Source: Proteiniphilum sp. (GTDB lineage Bacteria; Bacteroidota; Bacteroidia; Bacteroidales; Dysgonomonadaceae). Taken from it: a stretch of 35,343 nucleotides of DNA. The stretch is from the NCBI GenBank assembly GCA_018433945.1, contig JAHDQF010000007.1, forward strand, positions 1 through 35,343, read 5' to 3'. Within the stretch, counting starts at the first letter, position 1. Each line of letters begins with the position of its first letter. Position numbers and translations under genes: made by a program. Positions 27,803 through 35,281 of this stretch are shown in pieces. The notes below the pieces were generated by a model, which was given only the letters and a program-made list of their open reading frames with translations, did not search any database and was not told the DNA's origin.

Positions 27803-29061
27803 TCGACCAGTTTCAGGAAATATACGACACGCTGAAGAAAAACAAACTGCGCACCGCCCTCACCGGATTGTCGGTATCATGGGGTATCTTTATTCTGATC
27901 GTGCTGCTGGGTGCCGGCAACGGACTGAAAAACGGGGTGATGCAAAACTTCAGCTCACGGGCCGTCAACCGCATCAACCTCTGGCCCGGCACCACCTCCA
28001 TTCCCTACCAGGGACTCAAAACAGAACGCAACCTCAGCTTCACCGAAAGTGAAGTGGATCTGATCCGTCAGGAGGTGGAGGAGAGCCGCACCATCACCGC
28101 TCGCATCAACAGCACCCAAACCATCACCTATGGCAAGGAGTATGGCTCCTACAGCGTGAGAGGGGTGATGCCCGGGTATTACGATATTGAGAAACTGATC
28201 ATTGGCAACGGGGAGGGACGCTTCATCAATCAGCTCGATATGCGGGAACAGAACAAGGTGATCGTGCTCGACAAGAAGATCGCCGACCTGCTGTTCCCCA
28301 ATGAGGATCCCCTGGGCAAGCAGGTCAAGGTAGGACGGCTGATGTTCAAGGTGGTGGGTGTCAACAGCAAGAAAGAGCAGTGGGGCGGATCCAACGCCTA
28401 CATCCCCTTCACCACGGCACAGACCATCTTCAACCCCAGCCGCAAGTTCCGGCAGATCACCTTCACCGTGGACGGACTCGTCACGAAAGAGGAAAACGAC
28501 CGCTTCAACGAATCGCTCAGGACATTGATGGGCCGGAGGCTCAATTTTGACCCTGCAGATCAGCAGGCGCTCTGGATCAACAACGCACAATCGGAATATG
28601 TGGAGACGATGAATATCTTCGGGGGCATCACCCTCTTTGTCACCATCATCGGCATCCTCACGCTGATAGCCGGCATCGTGGGAGTCAGCAACATCATGCT
28701 GGTGTCGGTCAAGGAGCGAACACGTGAAATCGGTATCCGCAAAGCGATTGGCGCCACCCCCATGGCCATCCTGAAAACCATCATCCTGGAATCGATTTTC
28801 ATCACGACCCTCTTCGGGTACATCGGCATGATGCTGGGTATCGGGCTGACAGAGCTGGTTAATTTTTTTATGGTACAGGCCGCCAACGGACAACCGGTCA
28901 CCGATGAACCGCAGATGTCGATATTTACCAATCCCACGGTGGACATTGGTTATGCGCTCTTCGCCACGGTCATCCTGATCATTGCCGGTGTGATCGCGGG
29001 ATACCTTCCCGCCCGAAAAGCAGTGCGCGTGCAGCCGATCGAAGCCATGAGACAGGAATGA
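27799..29061 (+). CDS. MacB-type ABC permease 1
   Basis: The product has 420 residues. An N-terminal helix (about 20-42) follows KKNKLRTALTGLSVSWGIF. A periplasmic MacB_PCD domain covers about 50-280. Three C-terminal helices of the FtsX fold contain GVSNIMLVSVKERTREIGIRKAIGA, the typical coupling region. It should pair with the second permease and the ATPase as an asymmetric membrane unit, inferred from gene order. It is coupled to the ATPase gene by ATGA. The 100-nt gap that follows is filled with a heptad repeat array. Confidence 0.93.
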   Translation: MIDQFQEIYDTLKKNKLRTALTGLSVSWGIFILIVLLGAGNGLKNGVMQNFSSRAVNRINLWPGTTSIPYQGLKTERNLSFTESEVDLIRQEVEESRTITARINSTQTITYGKEYGSYSVRGVMPGYYDIEKLIIGNGEGRFINQLDMREQNKVIVLDKKIADLLFPNEDPLGKQVKVGRLMFKVVGVNSKKEQWGGSNAYIPFTTAQTIFNPSRKFRQITFTVDGLVTKEENDRFNESLRTLMGRRLNFDPADQQALWINNAQSEYVETMNIFGGITLFVTIIGILTLIAGIVGVSNIMLVSVKERTREIGIRKAIGATPMAILKTIILESIFITTLFGYIGMMLGIGLTELVNFFMVQAANGQPVTDEPQMSIFTNPTVDIGYALFATVILIIAGVIAGYLPARKAVRVQPIEAMRQE

Positions 29062-29074
29062 TGATGTGATGATT

Positions 29075-29158
29075 GCTTACAACTTACAACTTACAACTTA
29101 CAGCTAACAACTTATAGCTTATAGCTTATAACTAATAGCTTATAGCTTATAACTAAAA
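29075..29158 (+). repeat. Heptad tandem repeat array 1 (unit RCTTAYA)
   Basis: Twelve consecutive 7-bp units run without a phase break. They begin GCTTACA, ACTTACA (three copies), GCTAACA, ACTTATA, GCTTATA (two copies), then variants, ending ACTAAAA. The reverse complement of the unit is TATAAGC-like, sharing TAAGC with array 2 but in the opposite orientation. The array starts 13 nt after the permease 1 stop and ends 3 nt before the permease 2 ATG. Confidence 0.93.
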
Positions 29159-29161
29159 AAT

Positions 29162-30409
29162 ATGTTCGACATAGACAGATGGCAGGAAATATGGATCACC
29201 ATTACGCACAACAAGTCGCGTAGCGTGCTCACCGCGTTCGGTGTGTTCTGGGGGATGCTGATGCTGGTGTTGATGGTGGGGGCAGGTAACGCCCTGTCGA
29301 AGGGAATATCATCCCAGATAGAAGGGTTTGCCACCAACTCCTGCTTCTTCGCCTCTGAGCGTACCACGCTCCCCTATAAAGGATTTCGAAAGGGAAGAAG
29401 ATGGGATATGACCAACAGCGACCTGCCTGTGATCCGGGAAAAAGTAAAAGAGCTGCAGTATATTTCACCCGTGCTGTTCGCAGGCGGCAACGATAAGAAC
29501 GTGGTACGTGGCGAAAAAAACGGCTCCTACCTGGTGAAAGGCTGCTACCCGGAATACGACCTGATTGAAAAAAGCAAGATGCTCTATGGCAGGTATGTGA
29601 ACGACATCGATATTGCCGAAAAAAGAAAAGTGTGTGTGATTGGGGAACGCATTTACGAAGTGCTTTTCCAAAAGGGCGAAGACCCGACCGGCAAACAGAT
29701 CCGTGTGAACGGCATCTACTTCCAGGTGATCGGCGTCGCCCGCAGCACCTCCGGTGTGAGCATCGGCGGACAGACGGCCGAAACAGTGGTGCTCCCCTTC
29801 TCCACCATGCAACAGGCCTTCAACCAGGGCAACATCATCCATTTTCTGGCTGCCACAGCCAAAGACGAAGTCCCGGTCAAGGTGGTGCAGGATAAGATAT
29901 CGGAGGTGCTCAAACAACAGCATCAGATCGCACCCGACGACAAGGAGGCACTCTTCACCATGAACATCGAAGAGCAGTTTAAGATGTTCAACTACCTGGG
30001 CATCGGCATTGCGGCGCTGATCTGGATCGTGGGCCTGGGCACCCTCTTTGCCGGCGCCATCGGCGTGAGCAACATCATGCTGGTCACCGTGCGCGAACGA
30101 ACCAGGGAGATCGGCATCCGCCGTGCCCTGGGTGCCACCCCGCGCGACATCATCGGACAGATACTCAGCGAGAGCATCGTCCTCACCCTCCTGGCAGGAC
30201 TCACCGGCATCGTGGTGGGGGTAGGGTTGCTGAGAGCCACCGGCATTGTGCTGAGCCAGGGCGACCAGTTTTTTAAAGACCCGCAGATCTCTTTCGGCAT
30301 GGCAGTCGGCTCACTGTTTATCCTGCTTGTCATCGGCACCTTTGCCGGCTATCTCCCGGCACAGCGAGCCATGACGATCAAGCCGGTCGAAGCAATCGCG
30401 GAAGAATAA
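29162..30409 (+). CDS. MacB-type ABC permease 2
   Basis: The product has 415 residues with the same layout as permease 1: an N-terminal helix after ITHNKSRSVLTAFGVFWGML, a MacB_PCD periplasmic domain, and three C-terminal helices with GVSNIMLVTVRERTREIGIRRALGA. The two permeases are clear paralogues but well diverged, which supports a heterodimer. No Shine-Dalgarno sequence is seen; the repeat array runs almost to the ATG. A second, oppositely oriented array begins 3 nt after the stop codon. Confidence 0.93.
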   Translation: MFDIDRWQEIWITITHNKSRSVLTAFGVFWGMLMLVLMVGAGNALSKGISSQIEGFATNSCFFASERTTLPYKGFRKGRRWDMTNSDLPVIREKVKELQYISPVLFAGGNDKNVVRGEKNGSYLVKGCYPEYDLIEKSKMLYGRYVNDIDIAEKRKVCVIGERIYEVLFQKGEDPTGKQIRVNGIYFQVIGVARSTSGVSIGGQTAETVVLPFSTMQQAFNQGNIIHFLAATAKDEVPVKVVQDKISEVLKQQHQIAPDDKEALFTMNIEEQFKMFNYLGIGIAALIWIVGLGTLFAGAIGVSNIMLVTVRERTREIGIRRALGATPRDIIGQILSESIVLTLLAGLTGIVVGVGLLRATGIVLSQGDQFFKDPQISFGMAVGSLFILLVIGTFAGYLPAQRAMTIKPVEAIAEE

Positions 30410-30411
30410 AA

Positions 30412-30544
30412 TAAGCTTTAAGCAATAAGCGGTAAGCGGTAAGCGATAAGCGGTAAGCAATAAGCGGTAAGCAATAAGCGATAAGCGGTAAGCGATAAGC
30501 AATAAGCAATAAGCGATAAGCTTTTAGCTGACAGCTTACAGCTC
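30412..30544 (+). repeat. Heptad tandem repeat array 2 (unit TAAGCNN)
   Basis: Sixteen units in perfect 7-bp phase (30412-30523) keep TAAGC and vary in the last two bases: GG, GA or AA, with TT in the first and last unit. Three further units (30524-30544: TTAGCTG, ACAGCTT, ACAGCTC) switch to the orientation of array 1, beginning at an AAGCTT palindrome. The remaining 28 nt lead to the adaptor gene. Confidence 0.95.
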
Positions 30545-30572
30545 ACAAAACAACTCACTAAAAGATAAACAA

Positions 30573-31679
30573 ATGAAGCGAATTTTGAGAATTGCAGGAT
30601 TGGTACTGCTGGGACTTTTGGTCATATCCACCTTTGTGTTTCTCTGGCAAAAATCACGTCCCAAAGTAGTCACTTACAAGATTGAAGCAACGACGAAAGG
30701 AAACATCGAAAAAAGAACGGTCGCCACAGGCAAAGTGGAACCCAGAAATGAAATCCTTATCAAGCCGCAGATGTCGGGCATCATTGCCGAGGTTTACAAA
30801 GAAGCGGGAGACAAGGTGCAGGCGGGAGACATCATCGCCCGCATTCAGGTGGTGCCCGATATGGTGAACCTGAGCAGCGCCGAATCGCGCGTACAGCGGG
30901 CACAGCTGGCTGCCGACCAGAGCCGCAGCAATTATGAACGCGACAAGAAGCTCTATGAGAATGAAGTGATCTCACGGGAGGAATTTGAGAAGGTAGAGCT
31001 GCAGTACAGGAACGACCAGGAGGAGCTGCGGGCGGCCAACGACAACCTGAGCCTGGTGCGCACGGGGATCACCCAGAGCTCGGCCAGTACCAGCAACACG
31101 CTGGTGCGTTCCACCGTGAGCGGTACCATTCTCGACGTACCGGTCAAGGTGGGCAACTCGGTGATCCAGTCCAACAATTTCAACGACGGCACCACAGTGG
31201 CATCGGTAGCCAACCTCAGCGACATGCTCTTCGTAGGCAAGATCGATGAGACCGAAGTGGGCAAGCTCTCGGTAGGGATGCCCATGGAGATCACCATCGG
31301 TGCCATCCAGGACCGCAGGATTCCCGCCACTCTGGAGTATGTTTCTCCAAAAGGCGTGGAAGAGAGCGGTGCCATCCTCTTCGAGATGAAAGCAGCCCTG
31401 AAGCTCCCCTCCGATGTCTTTATCCGTGCAGGCTACAGTGCCAATGCCGACATTATTCTGGATCAGCGTACCGATGTGCTCACCATACCGGAGAGCAGTT
31501 TAGAGTTCAGCGGCGACTCGGCCTTTGTCTATCTGGTCAGAAATGAGAAACCGCAGGCGTTCGACCGCCATCCGGTGAAAATAGGCCTGTCGGACGGAAT
31601 TAACATCGAAGTAACCGAAGGACTGAAAGAGAATGATCAGATCCGCGGAACGGAGATCATTGAGGAAAAGAAGAATTAA
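30573..31679 (+). CDS. Periplasmic adaptor protein (MacA/HlyD type)
   Basis: The product has 368 residues. An N-terminal membrane anchor (about 5-25) is followed by the first lipoyl half (VATGKVEPRNEILIKPQMSGII). A helical hairpin of about 80 residues contains LSSAESRVQRAQLAADQSRSNYERD. The second lipoyl half (VRSTVSGTILDVPVKVGNSV) and beta-barrel and membrane-proximal domains follow. It links inner-membrane ABC permeases to an outer-membrane channel. The following TolC-type gene supports a tripartite exporter. The stop is 37 nt before that gene. Confidence 0.93.
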   Translation: MKRILRIAGLVLLGLLVISTFVFLWQKSRPKVVTYKIEATTKGNIEKRTVATGKVEPRNEILIKPQMSGIIAEVYKEAGDKVQAGDIIARIQVVPDMVNLSSAESRVQRAQLAADQSRSNYERDKKLYENEVISREEFEKVELQYRNDQEELRAANDNLSLVRTGITQSSASTSNTLVRSTVSGTILDVPVKVGNSVIQSNNFNDGTTVASVANLSDMLFVGKIDETEVGKLSVGMPMEITIGAIQDRRIPATLEYVSPKGVEESGAILFEMKAALKLPSDVFIRAGYSANADIILDQRTDVLTIPESSLEFSGDSAFVYLVRNEKPQAFDRHPVKIGLSDGINIEVTEGLKENDQIRGTEIIEEKKN

Positions 31680-31716
31680 CAAACTGCCTTTAAGACAGTT
31701 GTCACACATCCACATT

Positions 31717-33027
31717 ATGCAGATCAGAACCCTTGTCATCAGCCTGCTGTTTACCGGCAGTGCCCTCCTTCCGGTCTCCGCACAGCAGTACACCTTATCG
31801 GAATGTATTGATATTGCCCTGGAAAACAACCGCAACATCAAGCAGCAGGAGCTGAACCGCCAACAGCGGGAGATTGCCTACAGCCAGGCACGAGCCGACC
31901 TGCTGCCCAGCCTGAACGCTTCGGCGGGACAAAGCTTCGTCTTCGGCCGCTCCATCGGCCTCGACAATACCTATCAGAGCACCAACTCATCGCAGACCAA
32001 CTTCGGCCTGGGCGCAGATATTACCCTCTTCGACGGTCTGCGCATGAAACACAATATCGATGCACGCAAAGCGGACCTGTATGCTTCGGAGGCCGACCTC
32101 GACAAGATGCGGGACGACATCATCATGAGCGTCACCACCGCCTTCCTGCAGACACTCCTCAACAAGGAACTGCTGCAGATCGCGGAGAGTCAGCTCGAGA
32201 TCACACAGGCCGACATCGACCGCCGCACCGCACTGGTGGAAAGCGGAAAGATGGCCCGGGGAGAGTTGTATGAGCAGGAAGCACAGCTGGCCAGGGAGGA
32301 ACTGAACAGGGTTCAGGCAGCAAGCAACCTCAGGCTGGCGCTGCTCGACCTGGCACAGATCATGGAGCTGGAAGAGTTTGATGATTTCGATGTAACGGCC
32401 CCCCCTGCCGAGACACTCATCAGCGAGACGCCGTTACTTGCTTCTAAAACTGTCTATGAAAGTGCACTGGTAAACCGTCCCATCATCCGGAGCATGCAGT
32501 ACCGGATCGAAAGCAGCGAAAAAGAGATGCTGATGGCCCAATCGCAGTTGTACCCGTCCCTCTCCTTCGGTGCCAACATGGGAACCGGCTATTACAAGAT
32601 GAGCGGCAGGGACAACGATCCGTTCGGTACCCAGCTGCGGAACAACATGAGCAATTCGCTCGGCTTCAGCCTGCGTATCCCCATTTTTAATAAGTTCCAG
32701 GTCAGAAACAATGTCCACAGCGCCGAGCTGGCCATTGCCAACACCCGTCTGGAGATGGACAAGGCAAAGCTGGAACTTCGCAAACAGATTGAACAGGCCT
32801 ATTACAATGCCGTGGGAGCCAAAAGCCGTTGGGAAGCCGCGCAAAAATCGATCACCGCCAGCAACGAAGCATACCGCTTTGCGGAAGAGAAATTCGAGAA
32901 CGGTCGCGCCAACGCCTACGAACTCTTCCTGGCCAAGAACAACCAGACACAGGCGCTGGGCGAAGAGGCGCAGGCCAAATACGAATATGCGTTCCGGCTG
33001 AAGATCCTGGAGCTGTTAAAAGATTGA
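31717..33027 (+). CDS. TolC-family outer membrane channel
   Basis: The product has 436 residues from ATG 31717. An upstream frame to 31633 overlaps the adaptor gene and lacks a signal sequence, so the internal Met is chosen. The signal peptide ends near LLPVSAQ. Two OEP repeats of long helices follow: YTLSECIDIALENNRNIKQQ in the first half and ALVNRPIIRSMQYRIESSEKEM in the second. The C-terminal helix ends YEYAFRLKILELLKD. TolC-type proteins form trimeric outer-membrane tunnels. This one most likely serves the exporter encoded upstream. Confidence 0.93.
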   Translation: MQIRTLVISLLFTGSALLPVSAQQYTLSECIDIALENNRNIKQQELNRQQREIAYSQARADLLPSLNASAGQSFVFGRSIGLDNTYQSTNSSQTNFGLGADITLFDGLRMKHNIDARKADLYASEADLDKMRDDIIMSVTTAFLQTLLNKELLQIAESQLEITQADIDRRTALVESGKMARGELYEQEAQLAREELNRVQAASNLRLALLDLAQIMELEEFDDFDVTAPPAETLISETPLLASKTVYESALVNRPIIRSMQYRIESSEKEMLMAQSQLYPSLSFGANMGTGYYKMSGRDNDPFGTQLRNNMSNSLGFSLRIPIFNKFQVRNNVHSAELAIANTRLEMDKAKLELRKQIEQAYYNAVGAKSRWEAAQKSITASNEAYRFAEEKFENGRANAYELFLAKNNQTQALGEEAQAKYEYAFRLKILELLKD

Positions 33028-33081
33028 TATGCTGTAAGCGATGATTGTATTACAATGTCATATACTAAAAAAAAGAAACAG

Positions 33082-33798
33082 ATGAAACCATTATTTACAC
33101 TCACATTCATTACCCTGTTGCTGGCAGTAAGCAGCACCTCCTGTGCGCAATCGCGTCACGCCACCGATACATTCGACGTGGAGGATTTCTCCTCCATCGA
33201 AGCATCCATGGTTTCAAACATTCGCATCACGCAATCGAATGTAACCAGTGTCTCAGCTGAAGGCAGTGAAGAGTTGCTGGACATCCTTGATGTGAGGATG
33301 GAGAACGGAAGACTGATACTGGAAATGGAAGACCGCTACCTGAAGAAGTTCAGAAAGAATGCCAACAAGATGACCATTTCCATCACCACACCCACACTGA
33401 CAAGGGTTGATTTTGAAGGGGTGGGGAACATCCATATCGAGGGTACTTTCTCCACACCCGAATTGGTGATCAACTCCACCGGTGTCGGTAATTTCACGGC
33501 GGAAGGCCTCGATTGTGATTTTGTCAAAATAGACTCCGAAGGCGTGGGAAACACCATCCTGGGTGGCCGCGCCAACAACGTAGAGATCAGATCGGAAGGA
33601 GTTGGGAACGTGGAAACCGCCAATCTGAAGGCCAAACGTGCGATGGTCACTTCGCAGGGGGTGGGCAATGTAAGCTGTTATGCTTCAGAATACCTCAACG
33701 CCAACTCCGAAGGGATCGGCAATGTGACCTATTACGGCAATCCGAAAGAAAAAGTCCTTTCCAAAGATGGCATAGGAAAAATGAAAGCAGGAAACTGA
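33082..33798 (+). CDS. DUF2807 (putative auto-transporter adhesin, head GIN) protein
   Basis: The product has 238 residues from ATG 33082; an ATG at 33055 would add nine, mostly lysine-rich. The signal peptide ends SSTSC (Cys21), a weak lipobox, or is cut nearby at CAQ. Seven GVGN/GIGN/GIGK motifs recur every 18-21 residues across about 105-235, for example DFEGVGNIHIEG, NSTGVGNFTAEG and DSEGVGNTILGG. This indicates a beta-solenoid typical of DUF2807. It is the last gene of the export operon, 54 nt after the TolC-type gene. It could be a cargo or an accessory envelope protein; which is unknown. Confidence 0.85.
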   Translation: MKPLFTLTFITLLLAVSSTSCAQSRHATDTFDVEDFSSIEASMVSNIRITQSNVTSVSAEGSEELLDILDVRMENGRLILEMEDRYLKKFRKNANKMTISITTPTLTRVDFEGVGNIHIEGTFSTPELVINSTGVGNFTAEGLDCDFVKIDSEGVGNTILGGRANNVEIRSEGVGNVETANLKAKRAMVTSQGVGNVSCYASEYLNANSEGIGNVTYYGNPKEKVLSKDGIGKMKAGN

Positions 33799-33847
33799 GG
33801 CCTGCCAACGATAAACTCTACTTCTAATTTACATAAAATTCCAAAGG

Positions 33848-33880
33848 CGGGGGCTTGCGAAAGTCTCCGTTTTTATTTTT
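33848..33880 (+). terminator. Terminator of the export operon
   Basis: A 9-bp stem (33848-33856 with 33861-33869, including two G-U pairs) is capped by the tetraloop GCGA, of GNRA type, and followed by TTTTTATTTTT. The wobble pairs make the stem stronger on plus-strand RNA. It lies 50 nt after the DUF2807 stop and also faces the 3' end of the DUF4143 gene. Confidence 0.88.
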
Positions 33881-33886
33881 CTACTT

Positions 33887-35143
33887 TTAATCTTTCAGAC
33901 ATCCCAGCGGCACCACGAGAACTCCGTCAGGACGTTTATAGGCATATCTCCCACCGGTAAGTACCATCATAAATGAGGGTTCTCCTATACGGGAAGTATC
34001 CACTTTGTTTCTCAGCTTCATAAGGCTTTCCGATGCTTCATCAATCCGATGTTCTCCAAGTTTCACTTCCACCGGAGCCCATCTGCCATCATGTAGAGAA
34101 ATGATCAGGTCAATTTCAAGATTATCTTTATCCCGATAATGAAAAATTTCTCCGTCATTCACTTGTGCATAAATACGCATGTCGCGGGTACTAAGCGACT
34201 CAAACAAAAATCCAAAAGACTCCGGATCATGTAACAGACGATCTGCGTCAACCCGCATAATAGCCGTAGCGATAGAAGGATCAACCAATTGCCTTTTATC
34301 AGAAGTCCTGATAGTCGTTTTCGACCGTAAAGAGGGAGACCAGGCTGGCACATCTTCCACCACGAAGATACGACGCAAAGCATTCAAATAACTATCGAGT
34401 GTACGTTCATTGATGGTTACATCATTTGCCCTGATATCCTCCAATATGGTCTTTGCAGTTGTTAACGTTGAAATATGACGGGCAAGTGAATGCAGTACCA
34501 ATCGCACACGATGCGAATTACGCTCCACACCATCTACCCTGCGAATATCTTCTTCAACAAGTAAGTCGGTATATTCCCGTGCAAGTGCTCCTTCTGTTGC
34601 GGGAAAGGTTACCGCTCCGGGCCATCCTCCACGACATATCAAACGCGCAATCTGTGGTATTTCCAATTTACTGACCGCTTCTATCGTATGATTACCATCA
34701 AACAAATCTCTCAGTGAAACAACGCCCGTTGATTCTTGTGACTCGAACAGACTCATCGGACGCATAAGAATTCTTGAAATACGTCCGATCCCGGTATGTG
34801 CTTTCACTTCGTCACGAGGAGTTGCCGAACCGATAAGTATAAACTGTCCCGGTTTTTTCCTCCTATCTACAGTATGCCGTACAGCATCCCATACCTCAGG
34901 CGCATCCTGCCACTCGTCAATGAGTCGTGGAGTTTCTCCCTCAAGTAAGAGTGACGGCATAATTTTAGCCGTTTCCTTATGTTGCGGACTCTCCTGTATA
35001 AAAAGTACACTATTGGCTGACTGTAAAGCTGTTTCTGTTTTTCCACACCATTTGGCTCCCACAATCAGTACTGCGCCCGTAATTTTTAATTTATTCTGTA
35101 ATACCCTGTCACAAATACGGGGATAGTATTCTTTCATTTCCAT
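33887..35143 (-). CDS. AAA_14 / DUF4143 ATPase
   Basis: The product has 418 residues. Walker A GAKWCGKT lies at 29-36 and Walker B RLIDEWQ near 73-79 (Asp76, Glu77). A sensor-like ILIGSATPRDE follows. The C-terminal DUF4143 domain contains FLFESLSTRDMRIYAQ and an endonuclease-like strand pair, DNLEIDLIISLHDGRWAPVEVKLG. Its D...E-K arrangement resembles PD-(D/E)XK proteins; catalysis is not proven. These ATPases are scattered among bacteria and archaea, often in several copies, and their function is unknown. The coding sequence is visibly richer in A/T than its neighbours, which fits recent acquisition. It has its own promoter upstream. Confidence 0.88.
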   Translation of the reverse strand: MEMKEYYPRICDRVLQNKLKITGAVLIVGAKWCGKTETALQSANSVLFIQESPQHKETAKIMPSLLLEGETPRLIDEWQDAPEVWDAVRHTVDRRKKPGQFILIGSATPRDEVKAHTGIGRISRILMRPMSLFESQESTGVVSLRDLFDGNHTIEAVSKLEIPQIARLICRGGWPGAVTFPATEGALAREYTDLLVEEDIRRVDGVERNSHRVRLVLHSLARHISTLTTAKTILEDIRANDVTINERTLDSYLNALRRIFVVEDVPAWSPSLRSKTTIRTSDKRQLVDPSIATAIMRVDADRLLHDPESFGFLFESLSTRDMRIYAQVNDGEIFHYRDKDNLEIDLIISLHDGRWAPVEVKLGEHRIDEASESLMKLRNKVDTSRIGEPSFMMVLTGGRYAYKRPDGVLVVPLGCLKD

Positions 35144-35165
35144 CTTTGATATGTATTTAAGGCTA

Positions 35166-35195
35166 CAAAAATAAGTAATATAATTACATCTACAA
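35166..35195 (-). promoter_or_regulatory. Promoter of the DUF4143 ATPase gene
   Basis: The minus strand reads TTG (35195-35193), a 19-nt spacer and TATTTTTG (35173-35166), 23 nt before the ATG. Both elements match the Bacteroidetes consensus. Confidence 0.65.
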
Positions 35196-35221
35196 GAAAT
35201 GGCGGAATAAAACTAAATAGG

Positions 35222-35251
35222 TCTTCGTGTGACCGTCAGGTCATATGAAGA
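35222..35251 (+). repeat. Strong hairpin near the right edge
   Basis: A 13-bp stem (35222-35234 with 35239-35251) includes two G-U wobbles, with a 4-nt loop GTCA. The wobbles suit plus-strand RNA; the minus-strand copy would have two mismatches. No U tract follows, so it is not a normal terminator. It stands just upstream of the ATPase promoter. Confidence 0.75.
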
Positions 35252-35259
35252 ACGTGTTG

Positions 35260-35281
35260 TACTAATTTTGTACTAATTTTG
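35260..35281 (+). repeat. 11-bp direct tandem repeat (TACTAATTTTG twice)
   Basis: Two exact, adjacent copies lie 8 nt after the hairpin. One helical turn apart, they could be a recombinase or regulator binding site. No recombinase gene is recognisable in the last 62 nt. Confidence 0.85.

Noticed and set aside
27955-28893. 312-residue minus-strand ORF inside permease 1
   Set aside because: It is antisense to a well-supported permease, rich in His/Asp as expected for antisense of GC-rich codons, with no domain or promoter.
30311-30502. Minus-strand ORF with repeated LIAYRL/LTAYRL residues
   Set aside because: It is the translation of the TAAGCNN heptad array plus the end of permease 2; a 7-bp repeat naturally gives a repeated seven-residue pattern.
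29075-30544. The heptad arrays as a CRISPR array
   Set aside because: Units are 7 bp with no unique spacers, and no cas genes are present.
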